Origin: Picochlorum sp. 'celeri'
Lineage: Eukaryota > Chlorophyta > Trebouxiophyceae
DNA: 64,000 nt
NCBI GenBank assembly: GCA_010909725.1
Contig: JAACMV010000027.1
Location: 434,001 to 498,000, forward strand
Reading direction: 5' to 3'
Notes under the pieces: model-generated
What the model was told of the DNA's origin: nothing
Database searches by the model: none
What the model saw: the letters and a program-made list of their open reading frames with translations, nothing else
Part shown: one piece after another, positions 50,047 to 61,216 of the stretch
Layout: every line of letters begins with the position of its first letter
Numbering within the stretch: position 1 is the stretch's first letter
Position numbers and translations under genes: made by a program

Positions 50047-50920
50047 TCATTCATTATCATCCACCTGCAGCTGATCCTCCAATTGATCCAACAAATCATC
50101 GTCATCATCGTCGTCAAAGATATCCTCCTCTTCGTCGATTATTGAAAAGTCTTCATCATCCTCAGACCTTGGCGCCTCATCCACATCCTCACCCTTTGCC
50201 TGCTGTTGCAAGAACCACTGCTTCCCCGTCACCTCACCATACGTACCCTTCTTCTCCCTCTTGAAGCCATCAGCCTTCTCCCGCATCTCATCTTCAAATG
50301 CTTTTTTCCACGACGCAAAGGCTTCTGGAGTAACCTGATGCCCATGCGCCCGGAGAGCAGCAATCCTAGCCTCTTCCTCCTCCCTTCTCTTCTTTTCCAG
50401 CACCGCTGGATCATCAGCCAATGACGCCTCCTGCTTCTCCATATCAAGCCCATTCAACCACTCTTGGACCACAGATACCAATGTATACATCATCGACATG
50501 CCCATATTCTCCTCGATAGCATCACACACCTGCCTCGCACACTCCTCCATATGTTGCTTACTCAACCCACGAATACTACTAACATGAACCAAGGGTGCTT
50601 CGTCCGGATACGACGGCGTATGAGCAAAGATAAACTCAACCCCAAACTCTGCATTCTCATCCTTCATCCCATCATCAGACTGAGGCCATACCTCCACAGC
50701 ATATACGTCACTGCTGGCCTGTGAAGCACTCGACGCAGAGCAGCAGTTCCAAGTCCCTGGTCGAGATCCCTCAGAGACAACTGCATGCATTGAGTAATCA
50801 ATCATTTCATATCCACAGATATTCAGATGATCAGATTGGCGTACCCCTCAAATCATCCATAAAAATGGACTGGAGAGCCTCAATCTCCATGCTTTGTTCA
50901 TCCTCATACTGTTGCTCCAT
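50047..50920 (-). CDS. RWD-domain protein, RWDD1/Gir2 (DFRP2) type
   Basis: Exon 1 (50920-50845, MEQQYEDEQSMEIEALQSIF) is spliced across a 64-nt intron (50781-50844, GTACGC..TGCAG) to 50780-50047, giving 269 residues. The RWD domain covers about residues 8-130, with the typical EIEALQSIF start and YPDEAPLVHV turn. Then come a coiled Glu/Arg-rich stretch (KKRREEEEARIAAL), TPEAFASWKKAFEDEM, LTGKQWFLQQ-like VTGKQWFLQQQ and a very acidic tail. Family members bind DRG2-type GTPases and polysomes, and in yeast compete for Gcn1. Confidence 0.88.
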
Positions 50921-51165
50921 TTTTTGTCCCTATCTACTCTATTATAAAGTCACATATATATAAATGTAGTACATTGTGCTACTGAAGCTGCCCATATCAG
51001 CGTTATATTCATTTAATCCTGTTCAAAAACTAATTCTGATTCTCCTTAATATGACACATATGTGTCAAAATGCATTTTGCAACGATACAATAATACCAAT
51101 ACAAAAGCATGCGCGACTACATTATGAAGAGTAGTAATTAAATAATAAAAGATATTAAGTAGACC

Positions 51166-52275
51166 ATGTCGTCCTACCCAAATGATAGTAGTAGTAAGGG
51201 ACCACAGGGTGGAGACAAACAGCAGCAACATGGTTCAGCATTCAATGTGGCACTTCGTTTAAAATATGAGCAGCGCTGTGAGGACTGTGGAGAATCTGAT
51301 TTTGTAGAAGACCATGCATGTGGTGATTTAATATGCCGTAGCTGTGGGAGAGTGGCCGAGTCCCACGTGATCGATGAACGTTCTGAATGGAGGACATTTT
51401 CTGACAAAGATAAGGAAGGAGCGGATCCCAATCGTGTCGGTGGTCCTACGAATGCATTATTAAAAGATGGAGGATTAAGTACGATGATTTCCGGAGGGAA
51501 GGGTGTCGACAAAGGTCTTGCAAATAATTTGCAACGGATGCAAGCTAGGACCGACACGAGTGGGGATGACAAGACTCTTGTCATGGCATTTAGAGATATA
51601 TCTAGAGTATGCAGTTCAATGAAGCTTCCAGATGTGGTTCGACATCAGGCGAATGAGTATTATCGTGATGGGTTGGAGAAATCAAAGGCTGTGAAAACCA
51701 GGGCACAGAGTGCCGTGGTTGCTGCTGTTGTGTTTTTGGCCTGCCGCCAGATGGGGTATCCGCGGACGTTTAAAGAGATTCGAGCGTATGTTCCACAAGC
51801 ACGAGTGAAAGATATTGGGAGGATTTACAAGGCGATTGTTGCAGACTTGAAGCTCAAGGAGCAAGGTGAATTTCGATCTGAAGTGGTGTCTATTCATCCA
51901 GAGAACTTCCTTCGACGTTTCATGTCCACTGTTGGATTTAGTAACGCTGATATGATGGCAGCCATTGCGCTCGCTAATGTCATCAAGCCTCAAGGAGAAG
52001 GCCAGGTGGACCAGAAGTGGCATGGGAAGAGTCCCATCACTATTGCCGGCACAATCATGTGGGTCATGTCCATGTTGAACAAGGCATCTGCAGACAAAAA
52101 GAGTCCAACCCTGCAAGATATTTGTGCGGTATGCGGTGTCGCAGAACAAACCGTACTTAATTTATTGAAAGAAATCAAGCCATTTTTGCCCTCAATGATA
52201 CAAGAAGCTGGTGGCTTTGCCACCACGGAAGACATCAGCAAGGCACTGGGGGCTGATGACGTCACAAAAACCTAA
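51166..52275 (+). CDS. Transcription factor IIB
   Basis: 369 residues, single exon, ATG 51166. N-terminal zinc ribbon CEDCGES..DLICRSCGRV (about 39-62), then the B-reader/linker region SEWRTFSDKD (reader core), NRVGGP and two cyclin folds: KAVKTRAQSAVVAAVVFLACRQ with RTFKEI, and SPITIAGTIMWVMSML with AEQTVLNLLKEI. The SEWR..N..RVG pattern is TFIIB rather than BRF or TFIIB-like Pol I factors. It recruits RNA polymerase II to TBP-bound promoters. Confidence 0.93.
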   Translation: MSSYPNDSSSKGPQGGDKQQQHGSAFNVALRLKYEQRCEDCGESDFVEDHACGDLICRSCGRVAESHVIDERSEWRTFSDKDKEGADPNRVGGPTNALLKDGGLSTMISGGKGVDKGLANNLQRMQARTDTSGDDKTLVMAFRDISRVCSSMKLPDVVRHQANEYYRDGLEKSKAVKTRAQSAVVAAVVFLACRQMGYPRTFKEIRAYVPQARVKDIGRIYKAIVADLKLKEQGEFRSEVVSIHPENFLRRFMSTVGFSNADMMAAIALANVIKPQGEGQVDQKWHGKSPITIAGTIMWVMSMLNKASADKKSPTLQDICAVCGVAEQTVLNLLKEIKPFLPSMIQEAGGFATTEDISKALGADDVTKT

Positions 52276-52307
52276 CCAAAACATATATTTATATACAGAG
52301 TGTATTA

Positions 52308-53435
52308 TTAACAGCTAAATTGTAAGATTGTAACAGTGATATCATCAGTTCTCCTCTCATTCTGCAACCACAATCTATATGATTCAGACGCAAGCTCCTG
52401 CGCAGCTTCATGCATGGAGGTATGCTTCGCCACAATATCAACAGCCCTCTGTGATGTTATAAACTCCCACACACCATCCGTCGCGAGAATAATAAATGCA
52501 TCCTTCTGACCCTGTATCTCATGTGTCGTGTGCTCTGCTTCTGCCGACACACCAATCTTCTCTGCTAAACTATCACCAAGACTCCTGGTAAACGCTGTCC
52601 CAGGGTAAAACCCATTCTTCACCCACAACCTCGGCGGATCCCCATCACACTCACTCTCCACCGTCCAGCACTTTTTCGTGGGATCCTTCAACCCATCCAT
52701 CTGATCCAGGGTCAACACCCTCGCCCCACATGCTTTGACCCTCTCCACCTCATCATCTCGAAACGGCGTCTGATCAGACGACAAATCCACCGCAATCAAT
52801 TTTCCATTCTCATCCTTGGTCGCAAGCACGGCCCTCGAATCCCCCACATTCGACACGACCAACCTCTTCCCATCCAACAGCAACACACATGCTGTTGTCC
52901 CACTCAAACTATCATCAAACAAACTTTTATGCAGCTCTTCATTCACCTGTAACAACGCCTGATGAACACTCTTCTCTGGATCGCTCTCCAACGCCCCCTC
53001 CCCCTGTGACAGGATCATCCCAGGCAGCTTTGACTTGCAGAAAAAAGCACACTCTGCCCCAGTCTCTCCATGACCATCAAATACAGCAAACAAATGCCTG
53101 TCAGGCTTCTTCCCAAATTCCGTCCGCACCATAACAGCATCTTGATTCGCTTTATTCGGCTGATCAGGATAATGCCCTCGTTGTGTCAAATAGGCATACG
53201 TTACTGTAATATTCCCAGCCATGACAGTTCCGTGCCCCTGCGTATCATCCTTCTTCGCCTCTGACATACTCTCATACTGATTAAATGAACCCTGGATGGA
53301 CAATCGACCCAACCGAATCGGCATACCACCCAGAACCCCTCCATGTTTTAGGTTGTCAGAAGAAGGGTCGGAAACCTTACTGACACCCCCGCCCTCTCCG
53401 GGAGTCGATTTCAACGACGATGATCCACACCCCAT
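52308..53435 (-). CDS. PP2C-family Ser/Thr phosphatase with N-myristoylation signal
   Basis: 375 residues. MGCGSSSLKS fits the N-myristoylation consensus and adds a Cys for palmitoylation, so membrane attachment is likely. PP2C motifs: QRGHYPDQPNKANQDAV, FAVFDGHGETGAECA (metal-binding DGHG), SGTTACVLLLDG, VSNVGDSRAVLA, DQTPFRDDE, AFTRSLGD, FIILATDGVWEF (DG), and DDITVTILQF at the end (metal-binding D). All core metal ligands appear present. Plant and algal relatives with this N-terminus are poorly characterised. Divergent from the SDHA gene. Confidence 0.88.
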   Translation of the reverse strand: MGCGSSSLKSTPGEGGGVSKVSDPSSDNLKHGGVLGGMPIRLGRLSIQGSFNQYESMSEAKKDDTQGHGTVMAGNITVTYAYLTQRGHYPDQPNKANQDAVMVRTEFGKKPDRHLFAVFDGHGETGAECAFFCKSKLPGMILSQGEGALESDPEKSVHQALLQVNEELHKSLFDDSLSGTTACVLLLDGKRLVVSNVGDSRAVLATKDENGKLIAVDLSSDQTPFRDDEVERVKACGARVLTLDQMDGLKDPTKKCWTVESECDGDPPRLWVKNGFYPGTAFTRSLGDSLAEKIGVSAEAEHTTHEIQGQKDAFIILATDGVWEFITSQRAVDIVAKHTSMHEAAQELASESYRLWLQNERRTDDITVTILQFSC

Positions 53436-53769
53436 GGTATCTATCTATCTATCGTATATATTAATTCTTAATTAATGGGGTAGCAAGCGCTATTATTATT
53501 ATATGCCGCAGAGAGTACCGACGACCAGACATCAAGAAACGAAGAAGCCCCCTCCTTCCGACCACCATCTCGGAATTTTAAATAGCCACGTACGGAATTA
53601 GAATATTCTTTTTTCCCTCTCTCTCTGCCAGATCTCAACACAATTGCATGGGATCAAGGCAGTACTGCCATAATAATAATAACAACAAGTAATTGTTCAA
53701 TCAATGTCTGTTATAGCCTCGGTGGGAGTGGTATACCGTTAAGTAAATACTAAAGATTCGTCCACGAGT
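53436..53769. other. Divergent promoter region of PP2C and SDHA
   Basis: 334 bases with short simple repeats (TCTATCTATCTATC near 53440, ATTATTATTAT near 53490, AATAATAATAAC near 53672). It separates two divergent start codons and should hold both promoters. No gene recognised. Confidence 0.4.
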
Positions 53770-55692
53770 ATGGCAACATTGGCAGGAATTCTTGCGCGTA
53801 GGCGTGTGCTTGGAGATGCTGTGAAGCAGCTGAGAAGTCGACAGTCGTGGTATCTGAATGATACGCAGCGCTTCTTGTCGACCAATACCAAAGGGTCCTA
53901 TACTGTGGTGGATCACGAATTCGATGCGCTCGTGGTGGGGGCCGGTGGAGCAGGGTTGAGGGCTTCTGTAGGGTTATCAGAGCTAGGGTTTAAGACAGCA
54001 TGCATAACAAAATTATTTCCTACTCGATCTCATACGGTTGCTGCGCAAGGAGGGATTAATGCGGCTTTGGGGAATATGACCGAGGACGACTGGAGGTGGC
54101 ACGCCTATGATACCGTCAAGGGAAGTGATTGGTTGGGGGATCAGGATGCGATTGAATATATGTGTCGAGAGGCACCCAAGGCGGTGATAGAGTTGGAGAA
54201 TTATGGACTACCATTTTCGAGGACGGAGGAGGGGAAGATTTATCAGCGTGCATTTGGAGGACAGAGTTTGGATTTTGGCAAGGGTGGGCAGGCATATAGG
54301 TGTGCTGCAGCCGCGGATAGGACTGGGCATGCGATGCTTCATACACTGTATGGGGCTGCTATGAAGCATGATGTGCAGTTTTTTGTGGAATATTTTGCAT
54401 TAGATTTGCTCATGGATGAGCAGAATGTGTGCCGAGGGGTGATTGCCATGTGCATGGAGGATGGGACGTTGCATAGGTTCAAGGCGCATAATACTGTGTT
54501 GGCGACTGGTGGGTATGGAAGGGCGTATTTCTCTGCGACGTCGGCGCATACGTGTACGGGGGATGGTGGGGCCATGGTTGCCAGGGCTGGGTTGCCCCTT
54601 CAGGATTTGGAATTTGTGCAGTTCCATCCCACGGGGATTTATGGAGCCGGGTGTCTTATTACAGAAGGATCTCGTGGTGAGGGAGGTGTGTTGAGGAATT
54701 CAGAAGGGGAGAGGTTCATGGAGCGATATGCTCCAACTGCCAAGGATTTGGCATCAAGGGATGTGGTGTCTCGTTCCATGACCATGGAGATTCGAGAGGG
54801 GCGTGGGGTTGGACCAGAAAAGGACCATATTTATTTGCATTTGAACCATCTCCCACCAGAACTGTTGGCAGAGAGGCTGCCAGGTATTTCTGAGACGGCT
54901 GCTATTTTTGCTGGCGTGGATGTGACCAAGGAGCCCATTCCAGTGATTCCAACAGTCCATTATAATATGGGTGGTATTCCAACAAACTACCATGGGGAGG
55001 TCATTAATCCTACAGCAAGCGATCCAGATGCTATTGTTCCGGGTCTTTTGGCCGCAGGAGAAGCCGCAAGTGCCTCAGTGCATGGTGCCAACCGCCTTGG
55101 TGCAAATTCATTGCTTGATATTGTTGTCTTTGGTAGAGCATGTGCCAATAGAATCGGTGAGATTGCTAAACCAGGCCAGCCACATAAACCGCTTCCAGAA
55201 TCTGCTGGGGAGGAAGCTATTGCTCGCATTGATGGGCTTCTTCATGCACAAGGATCTTCAAAGACATCAACTGTGCGAGGATCCATGCAAAAGATTATGC
55301 AGACTGATGCAGCTGTGTTCCGCACACAGGAAACATTGGCGGCAGGAAAGAAGAATATTGATGAATGCGTCGAGTCCTACAAGGACGTATCGCTCAAAGA
55401 TAAGGGCTTGGTGTGGAACACGGATTTGATTGAAGCCATGGAGTTGGAAAATCTGTTGATTAATGCTGCAGTAACCATGCACTCTGCTGAGGCACGGAAG
55501 GAATCCCGAGGAGCCCATGCAAGGGAAGACTTCCCAGATAGAGACGATGAAAATTGGATCAAGCATTCCCTGGGATGGTTTGAGTGGAACAAGGCCAAGG
55601 ACAGTCGTGTTACAATTGACTATAGGCCCGTCCACATGCAACCCATGGATGATGAGATGCCATATGTTCCTCCAAAACCTCGCGTCTACTAA
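53770..55692 (+). CDS. Succinate dehydrogenase flavoprotein subunit (SDHA)
   Basis: 640 residues, single exon. An Arg-rich mitochondrial presequence ([20 protein letters not shown]) precedes the dinucleotide motif [11 protein letters not shown] and [14 protein letters not shown], whose His carries covalent FAD. Further motifs are [57 protein letters not shown] and [20 protein letters not shown] (capping and active-site Arg/His). The C-terminal part [18 protein letters not shown] matches eukaryotic SDHA. It acts in complex II and the TCA cycle in the mitochondrial inner membrane. Confidence 0.97.
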   Translation: MATLAGILARRRVLGDAVKQLRSRQSWYLNDTQRFLSTNTKGSYTVVDHEFDALVVGAGGAGLRASVGLSELGFKTACITKLFPTRSHTVAAQGGINAALGNMTEDDWRWHAYDTVKGSDWLGDQDAIEYMCREAPKAVIELENYGLPFSRTEEGKIYQRAFGGQSLDFGKGGQAYRCAAAADRTGHAMLHTLYGAAMKHDVQFFVEYFALDLLMDEQNVCRGVIAMCMEDGTLHRFKAHNTVLATGGYGRAYFSATSAHTCTGDGGAMVARAGLPLQDLEFVQFHPTGIYGAGCLITEGSRGEGGVLRNSEGERFMERYAPTAKDLASRDVVSRSMTMEIREGRGVGPEKDHIYLHLNHLPPELLAERLPGISETAAIFAGVDVTKEPIPVIPTVHYNMGGIPTNYHGEVINPTASDPDAIVPGLLAAGEAASASVHGANRLGANSLLDIVVFGRACANRIGEIAKPGQPHKPLPESAGEEAIARIDGLLHAQGSSKTSTVRGSMQKIMQTDAAVFRTQETLAAGKKNIDECVESYKDVSLKDKGLVWNTDLIEAMELENLLINAAVTMHSAEARKESRGAHAREDFPDRDDENWIKHSLGWFEWNKAKDSRVTIDYRPVHMQPMDDEMPYVPPKPRVY

Positions 55693-55968
55693 TTGATTCA
55701 TGTAGATATCAATGAGTATCCTTTTGTTTCTTGTACCGTCATGACATGTGTAATGTATGTAAGTGTCCACATTGCATTGTTGTTGTTTTATTGTTTTATT
55801 CAAGGATGAGAACACGGACTCTTTGGGACATGCACACAGAGCGCGCAGGGAGTGTGTTTTTAATTTGATATACTCCTCTGAAAGTAAGTACTTTAATCTT
55901 GCCATATATGGAGGACAGATAGATAGTCCACTGATACAAGAAGAAGAAAACAAGAGCACTTCAGGGCC

Positions 55969-56672
55969 ATGTTGAAGAGTTGGTTTCCATTTCTTCAAAA
56001 GGACCCGAAGGAAATTGTGAGGAAATGGAGGGGAGAGATTCGACGTCAGAAATTAGAGATTGATAGGGATATTCGAAGCCTGACGGTGGAGCAGAAAAAG
56101 GTAGAGCGTTCGATTAAAGAAGCTGTGGGTCGTAACGACATGGCTTCTGCCAAGGTGGGTATCTTGATGCGGTTTGGGGTTTGTTATAGCTATGTACATG
56201 ACATACTGGTGTGCAGATCTTGGCAAAAGAGTTGGTTCGGTCGAGAAAGGCTGTGGCTCGGTTGGCAGAAAATAAAGCTACCCTGGATGCCTTGAATATT
56301 CAAATGGGAGAGGCCTTGCAGAATTATAGACTTGCAAAGACGGTCAAGGCGTCTACTAAGATGATGGCGTCAATGAATAAGCTCGTGAAACTTCCTCAGT
56401 TGGAGAAGACGATGAAGGATATGTCAAGGGAGATGGCGTATGCTGGGTTTTTGTCAGAGACATTGAATGAGGGGGTTAGTGGGGCTGTTGATGTGGATGA
56501 TACGGAGGAACTTGCGGATGAGGCAGTAGATAAAGTGTTATTAGAGATTACAGGGGAGACGATGGCGCAGGCGGCGTCGGTGCCAATGGCACGTGTGCGT
56601 GGCAAAGAGAGGGAGGTTGATGATGCCGAGTTGAATGATCTTCTGAGGCGGGTCATGGAGGAGCAAGGGTAA
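55969..56672 (+). CDS. ESCRT-III subunit VPS24/CHMP3
   Basis: Exons 55969-56154 and 56217-56672; the 62-nt intron (GTGGGT..GTGCAG) joins NDMASAK|ILAKELVRSR in phase 0, giving 213 residues. KDPKEIVRKWRGEIRRQ at the N-terminus and the basic alpha1 are the VPS24 pattern. The Snf7 core follows with NKATLDAL, LVKLPQLEKTMKDMSREM, then an acidic C-terminal region (DTEELADEAVDKVLLEI) and a terminal MIM-like helix (DDAELNDLLRRVMEEQG) for the VPS4 MIT domain. VPS2/CHMP2 is the alternative but lacks the KDPKE start. Confidence 0.9.
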
Positions 56673-56709
56673 TTGTATGTTTATATTGTAAAACTCTTAC
56701 ATGGAATTG

Positions 56710-59700
56710 TTATGTATCATCAGCGTCTGATTTAGTATCTTTCAAATGCTTCTCTCCCCTTCCAGACGATCCAGTTTCTTGTGCGCTTGATGTCCCCCGT
56801 ACTTTCTCTGTACCAAGAGGGGGTGGTGGAGCACCAAATAGTGGGAGTGGTGCAGCTGGCATCGCAGATGAAGATGCTTGGCCCTTTGCTGCGGCTCCGA
56901 CCATAAGTTCAAACTTTGCAGCAGTTGGCGAGGCACCTTCAAGGATTGACAAGTAGTCTGATGAATTTGGATTATTTGCTGCAGCTCCTAATTTCATCAT
57001 ATCTCCCGCTGGATTGGAATGAAATGCATGCGGAGATGATCCGTCCAGGTCATCTTTCAAGCCCATGTTTGGCACATTGGCAATGGCAGCTGATGGAGAG
57101 CATGGGATGGGAAGATTGCCCTGACCACCTTGGTCCCCCTGTCTCTGTCTACCTTGGATGGATGGCCGCAGTGGAGACCGGAGCTGAGGCGGGTATTGAG
57201 GTGTGGAATCCTGTGCCATCACAAAAATTGGTGGAATGCCAGGCCCTAGCTCTGGCGGTGGTGGCAGCGGATATTTTGGAAGTTGTGGCCCCCGCGATGA
57301 GCTCTGCTCCTTTTGATGAGGTTTGTCGTGCAATCCTTCCAAATAGCCCTCATCATACTCATTCTCGGGTTTTGCTTGAGCAAAGTATTCGTATGCTGAA
57401 TTGGGAAACCGTGGCGTGAGCACGCCACCTCTGCGGAAAATGTCATCCTCTCCAGAATCATGTCTACCCATCCTTGCAGATCCCGGCTGCTCAGAGTCCG
57501 GTGCACTGTCGCCAGACTTCCGATCATCATCATCATCGTCTGACTCTTCCGGGGGGAAATGATATGGATTGCGCGACAGCGGTAATTTTTTACCCCTGCC
57601 TCGACCTCTTCCCCTTCCTCGGGGCAAGGTTTGTTTCTTTCCACGAGCTGAGGCAGGAGTCCTCATACAAAATCCTGGATGTCCGGCTGGTTTGTTGCAG
57701 TGAATACTTCTTGTGCATCTGCCCGAGTTCTGCTGGATTAACGGGTTGATCGATCCAGGCATTATTGCTGGAAGTGCTGTGTTGACAGCTGGTGTTTGCC
57801 CACCTGCTCTTGCAGCCTGCTGGGACTCTGCTGCAGAGCATACTTCGACAGTATTGAATTCAATCATAAACTCCCCTTCCTCTGTCGTTGAGATTCCAAT
57901 CACATCCTCTATTTTCAATTGGTGGTATCGAATGTAATCACCTGCGTGCTCTAATACGAAAACCCTGCGTGTCTCTATGCCATTGGCCCACGACTGTAAT
58001 GTAAATTCCCAAGAGTTGCCTTCGTGGTCTTTGGCAACGAGAGAATGCGCTCTGCCTACAGCAAATGAAAGATTAGCCTCCACTGCCGCACGAGGCAAGA
58101 GGATTCGCCCCTTTGTGACATCACTGTTTGTCAATCTTTTTGCAACAAGAATGGTTCTGGCTGGTAGCCCAGATGATGGAGGAGTTGGTCCAGATCCCTT
58201 TGATGCCGATTTGGACTTCGAAGACCTCTTTTCATCCGGTTTTGTTCTAGACATTTGTGCGATTATTGTTGCTGCTTCCATTCCAGGACTCATCGGACTT
58301 TGCTTTGGTCCAGCACGAGGTCTCTCTCTTGCTGGCGAAGATGCATCCCCTCGAGATTTGGGCTGCTGCATGGCCTCCATGTCTTGCTCAAAGTCGGTAC
58401 CGAAAATTTTCTTCTGACGTTTACGACCTCTTGAGCTGACAGAAACAGCCTCTTGCTCTCCAATACCATTACCATGGAGGCTCCCCGCAGTTTGTTCAGC
58501 CCCTGGATTCTCTACAGGTTCGGTAATCTGGGCAGGGGGCATGGCCGTGAGGCTATCCAATGCTTCTGCCAGTTGCCTCTTGGTAGCGAGTACTTCCGAG
58601 TCACGGAGGCTTGCGGATATATTTTGCCACCACGCTGATAACGCATCATACATCTCTATGGCCAACGACACCTGAGGAGATTCCAAAAGTGAGTCTGACA
58701 ATGCACTGGTAGTGCCCAGGTCAATCAAGAGATGCAGATGCTCGATCGCCTCCCTATTTCCAGATCTCAGAAAACGATCAAACGATTCTATTACTTGTTG
58801 TGGCTTTGCACAATCGAAACAATCATCAGGTTGCTGCAAAGTTCTCTTTCTCCTCTTTGTTGCCCTCTCCTCCACCCAGCGATACTCGTGGTCTCTCAAA
58901 TGTATGCTCTCAACAAACCCATCATCGTATGCAATTGTACTGAGCCCTGAAGCAGGTTCATACTTTGAGACCTTCCCGGCATAGTAGCATGCGTCACCAT
59001 CCCACCATATCTCAACCCGACGCCCCACATCAGTTGAGCTTTGACGTTGGTTGGTATCTATAGAACCCCGACAATTTGCAGCTCCACATTGACATGTGTA
59101 CTTCTTTGAGCCCCCTTCCAAAATATGCTCAAAGTTATAATCGTATACTAGCTCCTCACCCTTTTGAACATCTCTTTTCGCAAATATGCCCACCCGGATC
59201 TCCCCTGTGGATGCATCTCGCCATTTCTGCGTGATGCAATTTGGATCACAAGAAGAATTAAGCAAGCGAGCAATATTCCCTTTCTTCCGCGCATCTATAA
59301 CCATTCCAGGAGCCATTTCCATCATGTAAAAGTGAGGGAAATTTTCCACCCGTGATTCCTCCATGCGCCGAGTCATTTCCATGGTATCAATAACTTCCCC
59401 TGTATACTCCACAATAAAGGTACCACAAGGTATTGTCTCGGCAGCTTTCACACCCCACCCTTTCGATGATGTTAGAAACACTTCCATCTTTGGCATTTCA
59501 AGTTGATGGAAGGGCTTGTTTGCGCACAAAATTCCACACGGACAGGTCTTTTGATCGCAGTGGATATATGATAGTCTGTTCAAACACTCATGCCCACATC
59601 CAGACAACACAGACCCGACTGCAACATTCCCCGAGCAATTTTCAATACCAGGAGAGCAGCAACAAACCGAAGAATCCTCTTTCGATAACCTCTTGGGTCT

Positions 59701-60327
59701 TGGAACATTCCAAAAGTTTTGCCTCAGGTGCGTATACTCTGGAAATGCATTTTTGCCTCGAAACACCTCATCACCAAGCTGTGACATCATCTTCTGTTTG
59801 AATCTATCAGTCATCTTTATCTTTCCTTCCACAATTGGGATACAACACACATCGTTGGATTCCTGTTGCTGCGCAGGTTGCTCTACACACGGCCAAGGGC
59901 ACAGGACAGGCACAGGACTAGGACACCACCAGTGCTCCATAAACCCTGCCACCTTTCCCTTCTTTCCCTGTCCCACCTCCAAAAACATCTTCACCTGCTC
60001 TATTCCTTGCCGTATAGTCGCACTTTTACGCCGCATGAAACCTTTCTCAACCCCCTCTGACCAGGTCAAAACCCCCTTTGGCTTTATCCATGAATATGTA
60101 AGCTCCCCAAAAAACATGACGGGAACCGTCGCATCCTTTGCCCGCGCACACCTATTCAGAACATGATCCGAGTCTAAAGCATCGTCACGGACAATCTGAG
60201 CAGGCCAGTGGGGGTAACTTCCAACCTTTGCCCATACCACCTGACACCTGTACGCACGGTCAACAACATCCGCACGACTCAGGAACGCCACAACCTTGGC
60301 TTCATACTCATCTCCAGCGCGGCCCAT
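56710..60327 (-). CDS. H3K36-type histone methyltransferase with PWWP, AWS-SET-postSET, Tudor-like and B3 domains
   Basis: 1205 residues, intact. PWWP about 25-110 (VVWAKVGSYPHWPAQIV). AWS Cys cluster about 228-275 (CGHECLNR, CDQKTCPCG). SET about 280-400 (SSKGWGVKAAE, FIVEYTGEV, LNSSCDPNC, GEELVYDYNFE). Post-SET CQCGAANCRG. Tudor/Agenet-like about 439-490 (VEIWWDGDACYYAGKV, IAYDDG). A plant B3-like domain about 722-815 (KRLTNSDVTKGRILLPRAA, SWEFTLQSWANG, VFVLEHAGDYIRYHQLKIED). Then a C-x6-C..GHPGFC zinc-like motif (about 874-889) and a Pro-rich disordered tail. AWS-SET-postSET defines the ASH1/SETD2/NSD/SDG8 group. The B3 assignment is by motif and should be tested, but the fit to ABI3/VAL-type B3 is good. 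Confidence 0.82.
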   Translation of the reverse strand: MGRAGDEYEAKVVAFLSRADVVDRAYRCQVVWAKVGSYPHWPAQIVRDDALDSDHVLNRCARAKDATVPVMFFGELTYSWIKPKGVLTWSEGVEKGFMRRKSATIRQGIEQVKMFLEVGQGKKGKVAGFMEHWWCPSPVPVLCPWPCVEQPAQQQESNDVCCIPIVEGKIKMTDRFKQKMMSQLGDEVFRGKNAFPEYTHLRQNFWNVPRPKRLSKEDSSVCCCSPGIENCSGNVAVGSVLSGCGHECLNRLSYIHCDQKTCPCGILCANKPFHQLEMPKMEVFLTSSKGWGVKAAETIPCGTFIVEYTGEVIDTMEMTRRMEESRVENFPHFYMMEMAPGMVIDARKKGNIARLLNSSCDPNCITQKWRDASTGEIRVGIFAKRDVQKGEELVYDYNFEHILEGGSKKYTCQCGAANCRGSIDTNQRQSSTDVGRRVEIWWDGDACYYAGKVSKYEPASGLSTIAYDDGFVESIHLRDHEYRWVEERATKRRKRTLQQPDDCFDCAKPQQVIESFDRFLRSGNREAIEHLHLLIDLGTTSALSDSLLESPQVSLAIEMYDALSAWWQNISASLRDSEVLATKRQLAEALDSLTAMPPAQITEPVENPGAEQTAGSLHGNGIGEQEAVSVSSRGRKRQKKIFGTDFEQDMEAMQQPKSRGDASSPARERPRAGPKQSPMSPGMEAATIIAQMSRTKPDEKRSSKSKSASKGSGPTPPSSGLPARTILVAKRLTNSDVTKGRILLPRAAVEANLSFAVGRAHSLVAKDHEGNSWEFTLQSWANGIETRRVFVLEHAGDYIRYHQLKIEDVIGISTTEEGEFMIEFNTVEVCSAAESQQAARAGGQTPAVNTALPAIMPGSINPLIQQNSGRCTRSIHCNKPAGHPGFCMRTPASARGKKQTLPRGRGRGRGRGKKLPLSRNPYHFPPEESDDDDDDRKSGDSAPDSEQPGSARMGRHDSGEDDIFRRGGVLTPRFPNSAYEYFAQAKPENEYDEGYLEGLHDKPHQKEQSSSRGPQLPKYPLPPPPELGPGIPPIFVMAQDSTPQYPPQLRSPLRPSIQGRQRQGDQGGQGNLPIPCSPSAAIANVPNMGLKDDLDGSSPHAFHSNPAGDMMKLGAAANNPNSSDYLSILEGASPTAAKFELMVGAAAKGQASSSAMPAAPLPLFGAPPPPLGTEKVRGTSSAQETGSSGRGEKHLKDTKSDADDT

Positions 60328-61216
60328 ACTTTTACCCAGCCCTTTTACACGTCAATCGAGTGTCCAGGTATCATGTTCTCGCTGTCATATCTCCAAGCAT
60401 GAAAAAGAAGAAGAAGAAGAAGAAGGAAAAAAAAATCAGAATGTCTTCCTGTACTCACTAGAACTCTCTAGCCCCAATGACTGCAAAATCATGGTAAAAA
60501 AGATGATTACACAAATGCAATCCAACTCAGCCACCGAATTCCCAATGCTAACCACAATTCCCAACCACGGTTGGGAAATGGCTGACATTCTCCAACCATG
60601 AACACCAACACCACTCAGACAGGAGAACCAAATACTCTAACAATTCCATAATAAAACTAGAAGCAATAATTCGCATATAAATGCATCCGAAAACCAAAAC
60701 AAGCCACACCCGGTCGGACAGAAATGGAACCATCCTCCGTGCTCATCCGCATCCAAGCGTATATCAAACTATTCGCATTCTAACCCATACCAATTGCGTA
60801 CCTATTATTATTCTGAATTATTAATTGTGATTAATGGTATACCTGCATGAATGTCGCATGTGGCATGTGTCGTCCTCTGACACGAAGGCTCGTCTCGTCG
60901 GGGGCGCTCTTTTTTATGTATCGATTTACAGAGTTTCTTAATAATAATAATAAAATGTACCATCAGGTTTTGGACTTCTTCTGCTCTCTTTGTTGTACTC
61001 AACCAAGACGTATTCAGTTCTATTCGTAGTATAATTTTCCAAATACTCTGCCAGAGGGTATATATGTAGTGGTAGTATGGGGATACTGTTGCTCTCCTGA
61101 CCATATGGTCGAGAACTCTGCAAGAGTCTCAGCAACTCACTAGTCTTGTGTTGACCTGTTTCTCACGATTGCCCCAATTGTGCGGACAATAGATCTCACT
61201 CTCTATTGTATCCAAG
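60328..61216. other. Long divergent intergenic region with microsatellites
   Basis: 889 bases between the methyltransferase and REV3 starts. It contains an A/AAG microsatellite at 60402-60435 and an AATAATAATAAT patch near 60941-60955. No protein-like frame, tRNA or mobile-element feature was recognised. Confidence 0.45.
60402..60435 (+). repeat. AAG/poly-A microsatellite
   Basis: Simple (AAG)n tract followed by an A-rich run in the 5' flank of the SET-domain gene. Confidence 0.85.
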
